Shown here in pieces: positions 34,640 to 44,202 of a stretch of DNA of 64,000 nt (positions are counted from its first letter, which is position 1; each line of letters begins with the position of its first letter). The DNA is from Streptomyces sp. CB01881 (GTDB lineage Bacteria > Actinomycetota > Actinomycetes > Streptomycetales > Streptomycetaceae): contig NZ_CP026498.1 of assembly GCF_002953255.1 (NCBI RefSeq), positions 5,589,158 to 5,653,157 on the forward strand. The letters run 5' to 3'. The notes beneath the pieces are model-generated. The model was not told where the DNA came from. It saw only the letters and a list, made by a program, of their open reading frames with translations, and did no database searches. Made by a program: the position numbers and the translations under genes.

Positions 34640-35379
34640 GAACCCGAGCCCTTCGCTTCCTGCCCTGCCCCGCTGCCGGCCGGGACCAGCCCGCGCTCAC
34701 GGGCGTAGTCCTCCAACATGCCGCGCAGCTGCCGGCGGCCGCGGTGCAGTCGGGACATCACCGTACCGATGGGAGTACCCATGATGTCCGCGATCTCCTT
34801 GTACGCAAAGCCCTCGACGTCCGCGAGATAGACGGCGATGCGGAATTCCTCCGGGATGGCCTGGAGGGCGTCCTTCACATCACTGTCCGGGAGGTGGTCG
34901 AGCGCCTGGGTCTCGGCCGAACGCAGACCGGTCGACATGTGCGACTCGGCCCGGGCCAGCTGCCAGTCCTCGATCTCCTCGGCCGCGGTGCGCTGGGGCT
35001 CCCGCTGCTTCTTGCGGTACGAGTTGATGAACGTGTTGGTGAGGATCCGGTACAGCCAGGCCTTGAGGTTGGTGCCCTCGCGGAACTGGTGGAAGGACGC
35101 GTACGCCTTGGCGAACGCCTCCTGGAGGAGGTCCTCCGCGTCGGCCGGGTTGCGGGTCATCCGCAGCGCCGCCGAGTACATCGGATCCAGGTAGCCCAGG
35201 GCGTCGCGCTCGAAGCGCTCCCGCCGGGCCTCCTCGCTCTCCTCCGCCGACACGCGGAAGGTGTCCTCACCGATCGCCTCGGCCAGCTCCTCACCGGTGA
35301 GCGCCTCGCCCGCGGGCAGGCTCTCCTCCGGGCCCCGGCCCGGCTCGGCCTCGTGCTCGGTCCCGACGACCGGACCCAC
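34636..35379 (-). CDS. sigR: ECF sigma factor SigR (thiol-stress), with an upstream start giving SigR'
   Basis: 247-aa ECF sigma factor from the GTG at 35379; directs the thioredoxin/mycothiol stress regulon. Region 2 ([20 protein letters not shown]) and region 4 ([22 protein letters not shown]) are intact. The frame stays open up to an ATG at 35541, 54 codons further upstream. This matches the N-terminally extended, unstable SigR' (about 55 extra residues) described for S. coelicolor, so two products are likely. The GTG lies right behind GAGGAG, with unusually short spacing. Transcribed from a SigR-type promoter at 35583-35608; coupled to rsrA. Confidence 0.95.
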   Translation of the reverse strand: MGPVVGTEHEAEPGRGPEESLPAGEALTGEELAEAIGEDTFRVSAEESEEARRERFERDALGYLDPMYSAALRMTRNPADAEDLLQEAFAKAYASFHQFREGTNLKAWLYRILTNTFINSYRKKQREPQRTAAEEIEDWQLARAESHMSTGLRSAETQALDHLPDSDVKDALQAIPEEFRIAVYLADVEGFAYKEIADIMGTPIGTVMSRLHRGRRQLRGMLEDYARERGLVPAGSGAGQEAKGSGS

Positions 35380-35582
35380 CTCCTCGCCATGGCGGGCACG
35401 ACCCACCGCGGGCCGCCCCGAAATGGAGGATATCGGGCTGACGGGCTTCTCGCCCGCGACAATCCAGTCGGACCACGCAGGGGCGAAGGCCGCGGCGGCC
35501 TCGCGCTCCTCCGGCCGCTCGGGGCACGCGATCGAACCCATCTGTGCTGCCTTCCACCGGGACTCAAGCTGACAGGGGTGTC

Positions 35583-35608
35583 AACCACGCCGACGGCGCC
35601 CGCATTCC
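35583..35608 (-). promoter_or_regulatory. SigR-dependent autoregulatory promoter
   Basis: On the minus strand GGAAT (35608-35604) and GTT (35585-35583) are separated by exactly 18 bases, the SigR promoter consensus. It lies 42 bases upstream of the ATG (35541) of the long SigR' form, so only induced transcripts starting here would still include that start, as described for sigRp2. Confidence 0.88.
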
Positions 35609-35725
35609 CGCCCCCCCGGCGGCTTTCACCCGCACGGGTGAGCGGGCGGCGACAGCCCGTCCACGGCGGCCGGGAACGGCCGGGAGTGGCCCGGGAACGG
35701 CACGGCCCGCCCCACAGCAGCACGC

Positions 35726-36361
35726 TCAGAGCAGCCCGAGCACCCAGTCCCCGACCGCCCCGGTGATCAGCTCCAGCACCTCGTCCTGCCCCATCGGCGC
35801 CCGCTTCGGCACCTCGAAGCCGTGGCTCCCGTACGGCACCGGCACCAGCGTGTGCCCGGCCGCGAGCTCCGGGAACTCCGCCGGGCCGCCGAACGGATCC
35901 GCCGCGCCCTGCACCACCAGCGTCGGCAGCCCGGACTCCAGCAGCTCCGCCGCCCGGCTCTTCTCCGGCCTGCCCGGCGGGTGCAGCGGGAACGCCAGCG
36001 CCACCACCCCGGCGGCACCGGTCGCCGCGCCCGTCCGGCAGGCCACCCGGGCCCCGGCGCTGCGCCCGCCGACCACCAGCGGCAGGCCCCCGCCCGCCAG
36101 CAGTTCGGCGACCGGGGTCCAGCCCGCGTCCAGGGTCTTCGGCGCCGGGCCGAGCCGCTTCCCGGCCACCCGCCAGGGCTGCTCGACCAGCGCCACGGTG
36201 ATCCCCCGGGCCGGCAGGGCGGCGGCCAGCGCGACCAGGTCGCGCGCCGCCGTCCCGCCGCCGGCGCCGTGCCCGAGCGCGAGCACCGCCCTCGGGCCGG
36301 CCGCGCGGTGCCAGGTGATCCGGGCGTCCCCGGCGGGCGTCGGGACGAGTTCGGTGGTCAT
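35726..36361 (-). CDS. Small alpha/beta-hydrolase (dienelactone-hydrolase/KANL3-Tex30 type)
   Basis: 211-aa cytosolic hydrolase. Oxyanion region LGHGAGGG (about 28-35), nucleophile elbow GGRSAGARV (Ser ~100), acid in VVQGAADPFGG and His in YGSHGFEVP. Length and motifs fit the small Tex30-like group. The substrate is unknown. The start ATG at 36361 is 27 bp after the SRAP stop, so the two may be co-transcribed. Confidence 0.82.
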   Translation of the reverse strand: MTTELVPTPAGDARITWHRAAGPRAVLALGHGAGGGTAARDLVALAAALPARGITVALVEQPWRVAGKRLGPAPKTLDAGWTPVAELLAGGGLPLVVGGRSAGARVACRTGAATGAAGVVALAFPLHPPGRPEKSRAAELLESGLPTLVVQGAADPFGGPAEFPELAAGHTLVPVPYGSHGFEVPKRAPMGQDEVLELITGAVGDWVLGLL

Positions 36362-36388
36362 CGTGCAGGGGCTCCAGGGGAAAGGGAG

Positions 36389-37141
36389 TCAGAACAGGGT
36401 GGTCTCGTACTCGGCCTCGTCCCATGGCCGGGTCAGCTCGGGGCCGTTGTTGCGGATGCTGCCCACCGCGGGCGAGACCGGGGTGGCCCGCAGGGCGCCG
36501 GGCGGCGGGGGTATCAGCAGCCGGCGCAGCTCGTCCGGGTCGCCCGGCCCCGGGTCCAGCCAGTCGTCGAACGACTCCCGGTCCAGGAAGAGCGGCATCC
36601 GCTCGTGGATCGGGGCGAGGAGTTCCTCGGCCTCGGTGGTGACGATCGTGAAGGTCACCAGCCAGGCCTCGGGGTGGCCGGCGGGCACCGTCCGGTTGCG
36701 CCAGAACTCGTACAGCCCGGCCAGCGCCAGCGGGCCGCCGTCCGCCCTGGAGACGAAGAACGGCTTCTTCCTCGCCCTGCCCCGCTCGCCGGGCAGCGTC
36801 TGCCACTCGTAGTAGCCGTCGACCGGCAGGATGCACCGCCGGGACGCGAAGGCCTGCCGGTACGAGGGCTTCTCGTGCACCGTGTCCGAGCGGGCGTTGA
36901 TCATCTTCACCGCCGTCTCCGGCGACTTCGCCCAGGCCGGCACCAGGCCCCAGCGCAGTACCCGCAGCTGCCGCACCGGCACCGACTCCCCCCTGGGCAC
37001 CCGGTCCAGCACCACGAAGGCGCTGTCGGTGGGGGCGACGTTCCAGCTGGGGGCCAGCGTCTCGGCCGGGTCCCACTGCCGGACGCCGAAGAGCTCCACG
37101 ATGTCCTCCGGCCTGCTGCCGGCGGCGAAGCGACCACACAT
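36389..37141 (-). CDS. SRAP-domain protein (HMCES/YedK type)
   Basis: 250-aa DNA-repair protein that covalently traps abasic sites in single-stranded DNA through Cys2. The N-terminus MCGRFA exposes Cys2 after Met removal. Other conserved blocks: NVAPTDSAFVV, LRWGLVPAWAK, MINARSDTVHEK and RCILPVDGYYEW, then APIHERMPLFL. No LexA box was found upstream. The ATG at 37141 faces the M50 gene. Confidence 0.92.
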   Translation of the reverse strand: MCGRFAAGSRPEDIVELFGVRQWDPAETLAPSWNVAPTDSAFVVLDRVPRGESVPVRQLRVLRWGLVPAWAKSPETAVKMINARSDTVHEKPSYRQAFASRRCILPVDGYYEWQTLPGERGRARKKPFFVSRADGGPLALAGLYEFWRNRTVPAGHPEAWLVTFTIVTTEAEELLAPIHERMPLFLDRESFDDWLDPGPGDPDELRRLLIPPPPGALRATPVSPAVGSIRNNGPELTRPWDEAEYETTLF

Positions 37142-37297
37142 GCCGTCAGCTTGCCACGGCCGCCGTTCTCACCACTTCCTCATTCCACGGAACGAACCAC
37201 CGCCTCCCGCCCGGCCGTCCCCGCATGGGAGGCTGCCACCCCGGCGGCCGCGACCCGCGCCCGGCCGGGGCACGGCCGGACGGAGGCGCAGAGGGAC

Positions 37298-38014
37298 ATG
37301 GATGCACAGAACATCGGCGAGGTCTGGGACCGGGTCACCGGCACCCAGCCCGCACCGCCCGGCTGGCTCGTCCTGGCCACCGGCGCGACCGCCCTGCTCC
37401 TGGTCCTCCTGCGGCCGCTCTGGCGGATCGGACGCAACGCCGTGACCATCGCCCACGAGGGCGGCCACGGCCTCGCCGCGCTCGCCACCGACCGCAAACT
37501 GGCCGGGATCAGGCTGCACTCCGACACCTCCGGCCTCACCCTCTCCTACGGCCGCCCCACCGGCCCCGGCATGGTGCTCACCGCCGCCGCCGGCTACACC
37601 ACCCCGGCCCTGCTCGGCCTCGGCTGCGCCGCGCTGCTCGCCGTCGACCGGATCACCCTGCTGCTCTGGGTGTCCATCGCCCTGCTGCTGGCCCTGCTGG
37701 TCCGGATCCGCAACGCCTTCGGCCTCCTGTCCGTCCTGCTGGCCGGCGCCGCGTTCTTCCTGGTCTCCTGGTTCGGCACCGCCGAGGTGCAGGCCGGCTT
37801 CGCCTACCTCGGCACCTGGTTCCTGCTGCTCGGCGCCGTCCGGCCGGTCCTGGAGCTCCAGCAGCAGCGCCGCCGCGGCCAGGCCCGCGACTCCGACGCC
37901 GACCAGCTGGCCCGGCTCACCGGCGTCCCCGGCCTCGCCTGGATCGCCCTCTTCCTGATCACCGCACTCGCCTGTCTGGCCCTCGGTGCGAGCTGGCTGC
38001 TGCCCGCGGGCTGA
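37298..38014 (+). CDS. M50-family integral-membrane metallopeptidase
   Basis: 238-aa membrane protein with about five hydrophobic segments. The zinc motif HEGGH is at about residues 52-56 in TIAHEGGHGLAALATDRK. A second-half region (GVPGLAWIALFLITALACLALG) closes the fold. M50B-like peptidases cut substrates within the membrane; this small version has no PDZ domain, and its substrate is unknown. The start is ATG at 37298 after GGAGGCGCAGAGGGAC. Followed by repeat-rich intergenic DNA before aroA. Confidence 0.82.
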   Translation: MDAQNIGEVWDRVTGTQPAPPGWLVLATGATALLLVLLRPLWRIGRNAVTIAHEGGHGLAALATDRKLAGIRLHSDTSGLTLSYGRPTGPGMVLTAAAGYTTPALLGLGCAALLAVDRITLLLWVSIALLLALLVRIRNAFGLLSVLLAGAAFFLVSWFGTAEVQAGFAYLGTWFLLLGAVRPVLELQQQRRRGQARDSDADQLARLTGVPGLAWIALFLITALACLALGASWLLPAG

Positions 38015-38025
38015 AGCCCGCCCCG

Positions 38026-38193
38026 CGCCGGGTCCGAGCGCCCGGAGGCGAGCGGGCGAGTCACAGCCCGCCCCGAGCCGAAGGGCGCGCCGGTGCCGAA
38101 AGTGATGAGCGACAAGCGAGGAACGAGCGCCGGAACGAAGAGCGTCGGCGCCGGGTCCGAGCGCCCGGAGGCGAGCGGGCGAGTCACAGCCCG
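38026..38193. repeat. Intergenic 46-bp direct repeat
   Basis: A 46-bp segment at 38026-38071 recurs without change at 38148-38193, start-to-start distance 122 bp. It contains gagcgcccggaggcgagcgg-type G/C-rich direct subrepeats. The spacer holds a gacaagcgaggaacgagcg motif of similar composition. Such elements can be remnants of extragenic repeats. Confidence 0.9.
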
Positions 38194-38248
38194 TTCCGCC
38201 ATCCGGCCACCGCGCGGGCGGTTCCCGTACGGCCCCTAAACTTGCCCC

Positions 38249-39580
38249 ATGACCGAGACCCTGTGGCCCGCCCCCGTCGCGACCACCTCCGTTGACGCCA
38301 CCGTCACCATCCCCGGCTCCAAGTCGGTCACCAACCGGGCCCTGGTGCTGGCGGCACTCGCCACCGAGCCCGGCTGGGTGCGGCGCCCGCTGCGCAGCCG
38401 CGACTCCCAGCTGATGGCCGACGGCCTGCGCGCACTCGGTGTCGGCATCGAGGAGCAGGTCAACAACGACGCCGGTGGGACCGGCGGCGGCGAGGCCTGG
38501 CGGATCATCCCCGCGCCCGCGCTGCGCGGCCCGGCCTCGGTCGACGTCGGCAACGCCGGCACGGTCATGCGCTTCCTGCCCCCGCTGGCCGTCCTCGCCG
38601 ACGGCCCGGTGCACTTCGACGGCGACCCGCGCAGCTACGAGCGCCCGCAGCACGGCGTGATCAACGCCCTGCGCGCGCTCGGCGCCCGGATCGACGACGG
38701 CGGCCGCGGCGCCTTCCCGCTCACCGTGCACGGCACCGGCGGGCTGGACGGCGGCCCGGTCGAGCTGGACGCCTCGTCCTCCTCCCAGTTCGTCTCCGCC
38801 CTGCTGCTCTCCGGCGCCCGCTACAACCAGGGCGTGGAGGTGCGCCACGTCGGCGGCCCGGTCCCCTCGCTGCCGCACATCCGGATGACGGTCGAGATGC
38901 TGCGGCTGGCCGGCGTCCAGGTCGACGCCCCCGAGGACGGCGGCGAGAAGGACGTCTGGCGGGTCACCCCCGGCGCCCTGATCGGCCGCGACATGGTGGT
39001 CGAGCCGGACCTCTCCAACGCCGCGCCGTTCTTCGCCGCCGCCCTGGTCACCGGCGGCCGGGTCACCGTCCGCGACTGGCCGAAGCACACCACCCAGCCC
39101 GGCGACCAGCTGCGCGAGATCTACACGCGGATGGGCGGCGCCTGCGAGTTCACGGACGAGGGCCTGCAGTTCACCGGCACCGGCCGGATCCACGGCATCG
39201 AGGCCGACCTGCACGATGTGGGCGAGCTGACCCCGGTGATCGCGGCCGTCGCCGCGCTCGCCGACTCCGAGTCCCACCTCTACGGCATCGCCCACCTGCG
39301 GCTGCACGAGACCGACCGGCTGGCCGCGCTCGCCAAGGAGATCAACGACCTCGGCGGCGACGTCACCGAGACCGAGGACGGCCTGCGGATCCGCCCCCGC
39401 ACGCTGCACGGCGGCGTCTTCCACACCTACGAGGACCACCGCCTGGCCACCGCCGCCGCGGTGATCGGCCTCGCCGTCGAGGGCGTCCAGGTGGAGAACG
39501 TGGCCACCACGGCCAAGACCCTGCCGGACTTCCCGAAGATGTGGGACGAGCTCCTCACCGGGACAGTGGCGGGCGGCTGA
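38249..39580 (+). CDS. aroA: 5-enolpyruvylshikimate-3-phosphate synthase
   Basis: 443-aa shikimate-pathway enzyme joining shikimate-3-P and PEP. Conserved motifs: PGSKSVTNRAL (about 23-33), DVGNAGTVMRFLPP (about 99-112), SSSSQFVSALLLSGAR, DLSNAAPFFAAALV and LRLHETDRLAALAKE. Actinobacterial AroA proteins of this length are usual. The start is ATG at 38249. rsgA follows 16 bp downstream; the same pairing is found in other streptomycetes. Confidence 0.96.
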   Translation: MTETLWPAPVATTSVDATVTIPGSKSVTNRALVLAALATEPGWVRRPLRSRDSQLMADGLRALGVGIEEQVNNDAGGTGGGEAWRIIPAPALRGPASVDVGNAGTVMRFLPPLAVLADGPVHFDGDPRSYERPQHGVINALRALGARIDDGGRGAFPLTVHGTGGLDGGPVELDASSSSQFVSALLLSGARYNQGVEVRHVGGPVPSLPHIRMTVEMLRLAGVQVDAPEDGGEKDVWRVTPGALIGRDMVVEPDLSNAAPFFAAALVTGGRVTVRDWPKHTTQPGDQLREIYTRMGGACEFTDEGLQFTGTGRIHGIEADLHDVGELTPVIAAVAALADSESHLYGIAHLRLHETDRLAALAKEINDLGGDVTETEDGLRIRPRTLHGGVFHTYEDHRLATAAAVIGLAVEGVQVENVATTAKTLPDFPKMWDELLTGTVAGG

Positions 39581-39596
39581 GCGGGAGACTGGGCAC

Positions 39597-40652
39597 ATGC
39601 GCCGCTACGGCAAGGACGCCGACGAGGACGACATCCGCAACCGCCCCGCGCGCCGGGGATCCCGGCCGCGGACCCGGATCCGCCCCAAGCACGAGGACGC
39701 GGCCGAGGCGATGGTGCTCACCGTCGACCGCGGCCGGCTGACCTGCCTGGTGGACGCCGGGACGAAGCAGGAGCGCGAGATCGTCGCCATGAAGGCCCGT
39801 GAGCTGGGCCGCAAGGGCGTCGTCGTCGGTGACATCGTCAACATCGTCGGCGACCTCTCCGGGGACGCCGACACCCTGGCCCGGATCGTCCGGGTCGAGG
39901 AGCGCACCTCGGTGCTGCGCCGCACCGCGGACGACGACGACCCGTACGAGCGGATCGTCGTCGCCAACGCCGGGCAGCTGGCCATCGTCACCGCGCTGGC
40001 CGACCCGGAGCCCCGGCCCCGGCTGATCGACCGCTGCCTGGTGGCCGCGTACGACGCCGGCATGGAGCCGCTGCTGGTGCTCACCAAGTCCGACCTGGCC
40101 CCGGCCGAACCGCTGCTGGAGTCCTACGCCCCGCTGGGCATCACCTACGTGGTGACCCGCCGGGACGAGCTGGCCACCGAGGGCGCCGAGGCGGTCCGCG
40201 CGCACCTGCGCGGCCGCTCGACGGTCTTCATCGGGCACTCCGGCGTCGGCAAGACCACGCTGGTCAACGCCCTGGTGCCGGCCCACCAGCGGACCACCGG
40301 GCACGTCAACGCGGTGACCGGCCGCGGGCGGCACACCACCGTCTCGGCGCTGGCGCTGCGGCTGCCGCCGCCCCCCGGGGCCAAGCCGGGCTCGAAGAAG
40401 GCGCTCGACCCGGGCTGGGTGATCGACACCCCGGGCTTCCGCTCCTTCGGCCTCTCGCACATCGACCCGTCCCGGGTCATCCACGCCTTCCCCGACCTGG
40501 AGCCGGGCACCGAGGGATGCCCGCGCGCGTGCAGCCACGACGAGCAGGACTGCGCGCTGGACGCGTGGGTCGCGGACGGCCACGCCGATCCCGCCCGGCT
40601 CTACTCGCTGCGCCGCCTGCTCTCCAGCAAGGAGACCCGCGAGGGCGACTGA
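39597..40652 (+). CDS. rsgA: Ribosome small-subunit-dependent GTPase RsgA
   Basis: 351-aa circularly permuted GTPase that assists 30S maturation. N-terminal basic part and OB-fold (about 38-105), then G motifs in permuted order: TKSDL (G4), GHSGVGKTTLVNAL (G1), a DTPG motif (G3) in WVIDTPGFRSFGL. C-terminal zinc finger with CPRACSHDEQDCAL. The start is ATG at 39597. Second gene of the aroA operon. Confidence 0.95.
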   Translation: MRRYGKDADEDDIRNRPARRGSRPRTRIRPKHEDAAEAMVLTVDRGRLTCLVDAGTKQEREIVAMKARELGRKGVVVGDIVNIVGDLSGDADTLARIVRVEERTSVLRRTADDDDPYERIVVANAGQLAIVTALADPEPRPRLIDRCLVAAYDAGMEPLLVLTKSDLAPAEPLLESYAPLGITYVVTRRDELATEGAEAVRAHLRGRSTVFIGHSGVGKTTLVNALVPAHQRTTGHVNAVTGRGRHTTVSALALRLPPPPGAKPGSKKALDPGWVIDTPGFRSFGLSHIDPSRVIHAFPDLEPGTEGCPRACSHDEQDCALDAWVADGHADPARLYSLRRLLSSKETREGD

Positions 40653-40771
40653 CCGCGGGCGGCCCCGGCCGATTTCGGGCGTTCGAGGTGTCGGAGCGTC
40701 CCTGCCTGGTGATCATAGGAAAGTCGGGCCGGATCACCGCCCGACCCGTCGATCGACAGGGAGAGCACGCG

Positions 40772-41095
40772 ATGGCATGGGCCCTGGTGATCCTGGCCGG
40801 CCTCCTGGAGACCGGCTTCGCGATCAACCTCAAGCTCAGTGACGGTTTCACCAAGCTCTGGCCCACCATCAGCTTCTGCGTCTTCGCCCTCAGCAGCTTC
40901 GGCCTGCTGACCCTCTCCCTCAGGAGCCTGCCGGTCGGACCCGCTTACGCGGTCTGGACCGGCATCGGCGCGGCCGGCACCGCGATCTACGGCATGCTCT
41001 TCCTGGACGAGGCCACCTCCGTGCTCAAGCTGGTGTCGATCTCCCTGGTGATCGCCGGGGTGATCGGCCTCCAGCTCAGCGGCTCCGCGCACTGA
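40772..41095 (+). CDS. SMR-family small multidrug/guanidinium exporter (SugE-like)
   Basis: 107-aa four-helix membrane protein. The proton/substrate-binding Glu13 in [13 protein letters not shown] and the [20 protein letters not shown] loop place it in the SMR family, nearer to the SugE/Gdx group than to EmrE. Helix boundaries are about 3-20, 30-48, 57-75 and 85-104. The start is ATG at 40772 with CAGGGAGAG upstream. No guanidine riboswitch was recognised in the 119-bp leader. It works as an antiparallel dimer, probably from one gene here. Confidence 0.88.
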   Translation: MAWALVILAGLLETGFAINLKLSDGFTKLWPTISFCVFALSSFGLLTLSLRSLPVGPAYAVWTGIGAAGTAIYGMLFLDEATSVLKLVSISLVIAGVIGLQLSGSAH

Positions 41096-41105
41096 GCCAG
41101 CGTGC

Positions 41106-41150
41106 ACCGGGCCCCCGCGCACCTGGGCCCCGCGCACCTGGGCCCCGCGC
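41106..41150. repeat. Three 15-bp tandem repeats
   Basis: The unit acctgggccccgcgc occurs twice perfectly (41121-41150), preceded by a slightly changed copy (41106-41120), just after the SMR stop. Confidence 0.8.
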
Positions 41151-41285
41151 ACCGGGTCGCCGCCCGGAGTGCCCGGCCGTCCGCCCCGGGCCGGCCCGGG
41201 GGGGGCTGCACACTGGCCGGAACGTTCCTGTCCGCTCCGCGAGCCCGACTGTCCCGATCAGGGCGGGCTCGCTAGGGTCTTGGCC

Positions 41286-42083
41286 ATGGCCGACTACCAC
41301 GACGATCTCCGACTCGCCCACGTCCTCGCCGACTCGGCCGACTCGGTCACCCTGGAGCGTTTCCGGGCCCTCGACCTGAAGATCGAGACCAAGCCCGACC
41401 TCACCCCCGTCAGCGACGCCGACAAGGCCGCCGAGGAGCTGGTGCGCAGCGTGCTCCAGCGCGCCCGGCCGCGCGACGCGGTGCTCGGCGAGGAGTTCGG
41501 CCTCCAGGGATCCGGCCCGCGCCGCTGGGTGATCGACCCGATCGACGGCACCAAGAACTACATCCGCGGCGTGCCGGTCTGGGCCACCCTGATCGCATTG
41601 CTGGAGGACGGCCCGGACGGCGTGGAGCGCCCGGTGGTCGGCATCGTCTCCGCCCCCGCGCTGAACCGCCGCTGGTGGGCGGCCAAGGACCTCGGCGCCT
41701 TCGCCGGCCGCAGCCTGGCCAAGGCGGGCCGGATCCACGTCTCCGGCGTCTCCCGGATCGAGGACGCCTCGTTCTCCTACTCCTCGCTCTCCGGCTGGGA
41801 GGACCGCGGCCGGCTCGACCCGTTCCTGGACCTCACCCGGGCCTGCTGGCGCACCCGCGCCTACGGCGACTTCTGGTCGTACATGATGGTCGCCGAGGGC
41901 GCGGTGGACATCGCCGCCGAGCCCGAGCTCTCCCTCTGGGACATGGCCGCCAACTGCGTCATCGTCGAGGAGGCCGGCGGCCGCTTCACCGGCCTGGACG
42001 GCATCCCGGGCCCGGGCGGCGCCGACGCGGTCGCCTCCAACGGCCTGCTGCACGAGGAGGCCCTGCGCCGCCTCAGCGTCTGA
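41286..42083 (+). CDS. hisN: Histidinol-phosphatase, inositol-monophosphatase fold
   Basis: 265-aa Mg-dependent phosphatase for the penultimate step of histidine biosynthesis. Metal/substrate motifs: GEEFG (about 67-71), [17 protein letters not shown] (about 80-96) and the C-terminal [15 protein letters not shown]. The actinobacterial HisN group has this length and sequence ([22 protein letters not shown]). The start is ATG at 41286. Other inositol-phosphatase activities are possible but less likely. Confidence 0.9.
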   Translation: MADYHDDLRLAHVLADSADSVTLERFRALDLKIETKPDLTPVSDADKAAEELVRSVLQRARPRDAVLGEEFGLQGSGPRRWVIDPIDGTKNYIRGVPVWATLIALLEDGPDGVERPVVGIVSAPALNRRWWAAKDLGAFAGRSLAKAGRIHVSGVSRIEDASFSYSSLSGWEDRGRLDPFLDLTRACWRTRAYGDFWSYMMVAEGAVDIAAEPELSLWDMAANCVIVEEAGGRFTGLDGIPGPGGADAVASNGLLHEEALRRLSV

Positions 42084-42119
42084 GCCGCAGGGCCCCGGGC
42101 GCCTCGTCCGGACATGGGT

Positions 42120-42161
42120 GCGGGCCCGTTCCGACCGGTCTTCCGGCCGGGACGGGCCCGC
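42120..42161. terminator. Bidirectional terminator between hisN and catalase
   Basis: Inverted repeat gcgggcccgt (42120-42129) and its complement (42152-42161), extended by inner CCGG pairing; between convergent stops. Confidence 0.7.
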
Positions 42162-42179
42162 TGCTCATCGGGGGTGGCG

Positions 42180-43658
42180 CTACTGCTGCTTGCGCAGCTC
42201 CCGCACCGCCGCGTCCAGCCGCCGGCCGTAGTCGGCGTCGGCCTTGCGGAAGTTCTCGACCGCCCGCTCGACGATGTCGTCGCGGTCGGCCGAGACCTTG
42301 GCGATGAAGCCGGCCAGGTTGGCGATCAGCCGCTGCTTCTCGTCCTCGGAGAACAGCCGGTACAGGTTGCCGGCCTGCACGAAGTCGTTGTCCTCGCTGT
42401 GCGAGGGCGCCTCGTGGGTACCGGTGGCGCCGGTGACGGCGGTCGGGGCCCAGAGCGGACGGCCGGTCTGCACCGGACCGCCGAAGCTGTTGGGCTCGTA
42501 GTTCTTCTGGCGGCCGTGGCGGCCGTCGTACAGGTGGCCGTCGCGGCTGTTGTTGCGCGCCTCGGTGGCGTGCGGGCGGTTCACCGGCAGGTGGTCGGCG
42601 TTGATGCCGACGCGGTAGCGGTGGGCGTCCGCGTAGGCGAACAGGCGGCCCTGCAGCATCTTGTCCGGGGACGGGCCTATGCCGGGCACGAAGTGCGCCG
42701 GGGAGAAGATCGACTGCTCGACCTCGGCGAAGATGTTGTCGGGGTTGCGGTTCAGCTCCAGCTTGCCGATCTCGATCGGCGGGTAGTCCTCGTGCGGCCA
42801 GACCTTGGTCAGGTCGAACGGGTTGAAGCGGTACTGGGCCGCGTCCGCCGCCGGCATGATCTGGACCTGCACCGTCCAGGTCGGGAACTCGCCGCGCTCG
42901 ATCGCCTCGCGCAGGTCGCGCTGGTGGCTGTCCGGGTCCTCGCCCGCGAGCTTCGCCGCCTCCTCGGCCGTCAGGTTCCTGATGCCCTGGTCGGTCTTGA
43001 AGTGGTACTTGACCCAGAAGTGCTCGCCGGCCTCGTTCTGCCACTGGTAGGTGTGCGAGCCGTAGCCGTTGAGGTGGCGGTAGGTGGCCGGGATGCCGCG
43101 GTCACCGAAGAGCCAGGTCACCTGGTGGGTCGACTCGGGCGACAGGCCCCAGAAGTCCCAGACGTTGTCCGCCTCCTGCGAGCCGGTGTACGGGTCCCGC
43201 TTCTGGGTGTGGATGAAGTCGGGGAACTTGGTGGCGTCCTTGATGAAGAACACCGGGGTGTTGTTGCCGACGAGGTCGTAGTTGCCCTCCTCGGTGTAGA
43301 ACTTCAGCGCGAAACCGCGCGGGTCGCGGACGGCGTCGGCGGAGCCGAGGTTGCCGGCCACGGTGGAGAACCGCAGGAAGGTCTCGGTCTGCTTCCCGAC
43401 CTCGCCGAGGAAGGCCGCCCGGGTGTAGGCGGTGACGTCGGCGGTCACCGTGAAGGTGCCGTACGCCGCCGCGCCGCGGGCGTGCACCACGCGCTCCGGG
43501 ATGCGCTCCCGGTTGAAGTGCGCGAGCTTCTCGAACAGTTGCTGGTCCTGGATCAGCGCCGGACCGCCGAGGCCGGCGGTCTCGGTGTTCTGGTTGTCGG
43601 CGACGGGGGCACCCGCCTCCGTGGTGAGGGTGGGGCGCAGCTCGTCCTGGGTAGTCAT
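42180..43658 (-). CDS. katA: Monofunctional haem catalase
   Basis: 492-aa cytosolic catalase of the small-subunit clade. Active-site His in [12 protein letters not shown] (about 58-69), the Asn of the distal pocket in [11 protein letters not shown], and proximal haem-binding Tyr in [12 protein letters not shown] (about 337-348). The length and absence of a C-terminal flavodoxin-like domain set the clade. The start is ATG at 43658. Divergent from a Fur-family gene with inverted repeats between them, the usual arrangement for peroxide-regulated catalase. Confidence 0.95.
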   Translation of the reverse strand: MTTQDELRPTLTTEAGAPVADNQNTETAGLGGPALIQDQQLFEKLAHFNRERIPERVVHARGAAAYGTFTVTADVTAYTRAAFLGEVGKQTETFLRFSTVAGNLGSADAVRDPRGFALKFYTEEGNYDLVGNNTPVFFIKDATKFPDFIHTQKRDPYTGSQEADNVWDFWGLSPESTHQVTWLFGDRGIPATYRHLNGYGSHTYQWQNEAGEHFWVKYHFKTDQGIRNLTAEEAAKLAGEDPDSHQRDLREAIERGEFPTWTVQVQIMPAADAAQYRFNPFDLTKVWPHEDYPPIEIGKLELNRNPDNIFAEVEQSIFSPAHFVPGIGPSPDKMLQGRLFAYADAHRYRVGINADHLPVNRPHATEARNNSRDGHLYDGRHGRQKNYEPNSFGGPVQTGRPLWAPTAVTGATGTHEAPSHSEDNDFVQAGNLYRLFSEDEKQRLIANLAGFIAKVSADRDDIVERAVENFRKADADYGRRLDAAVRELRKQQ

Positions 43659-43703
43659 AAGAGGGTGCCTCCGCGGGTTCCGATCGTGACGGACTCGATC
43701 CTA

Positions 43704-43748
43704 ACTTGGACTTTGTCTAAGTCAACACTGGAACCAGACTCGGAGTCT
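43704..43748. promoter_or_regulatory. Fur/PerR-type operators between catalase and regulator
   Basis: acttggactttgtctaagt (43704-43722) is an inverted repeat with 7 of 8 matched pairs around ttt. A second perfect 13-bp palindrome, agactcggagtct, lies at 43736-43748. Both are in the 106-bp divergent promoter region and resemble actinomycete Fur-like sites. The second lies close to the regulator start and suits autorepression. Confidence 0.7.
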
Positions 43749-43764
43749 CACCTACCCTGTACGC

Positions 43765-44184
43765 ATGAGTGACCTGCTGGAACGACTTCGCGGACGTGGG
43801 TGGCGGCTGACCTCGCAGCGCCGGGTCGTCGCCGAGGTCCTCGACGGTGAACACGTCCACCTCACGGCCGACGAGGTGCACGCCCGCGCCGTGGCCCTGC
43901 TGCCCGAGATCAGCCGCGCGACGGTCTACAACACGCTCGGCGAACTGGTCTGCCTCGGCGAGGTCCTGGAGGTCGCCACCGACGGCCGGGCCAAGCGGTA
44001 CGACCCCAACGCGCACCACGCCCACCAGCACCTGGTCTGCTCCGGCTGCGGCGCGATCCGCGACGTCCACCCGCAGGGCGACCCGCTGGCCGCCCTGCCC
44101 GCCTCCGAGCGCTTCGGCTTCACCGTCTCCGGCGCCGAGATCACCTACCGGGGTCTCTGTCCGGCCTGTACCGACAGACCCTGA
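43765..44184 (+). CDS. Fur-family peroxide/metal regulator (CatR/PerR type)
   Basis: 139-aa winged-helix metalloregulator. DNA-binding helix ISRATVYNTLGEL (about 49-61). Metal ligands: HHAHQHLVCSGCG (His cluster and first CxxC, about 85-99) and LCPAC at the C-terminus (second CxxC), the structural zinc site. Divergent from catalase with operators in between, so probably a peroxide-sensing repressor of katA and itself. The start is ATG at 43765. Confidence 0.9.
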   Translation: MSDLLERLRGRGWRLTSQRRVVAEVLDGEHVHLTADEVHARAVALLPEISRATVYNTLGELVCLGEVLEVATDGRAKRYDPNAHHAHQHLVCSGCGAIRDVHPQGDPLAALPASERFGFTVSGAEITYRGLCPACTDRP

Positions 44185-44202
44185 CCGGGCCGCCGACGCC
44201 CG

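Noticed and set aside
40653..40771. Guanidine riboswitch in front of the SMR gene
   Set aside because: None of the guanidine-I, -II or -III signature motifs could be found.
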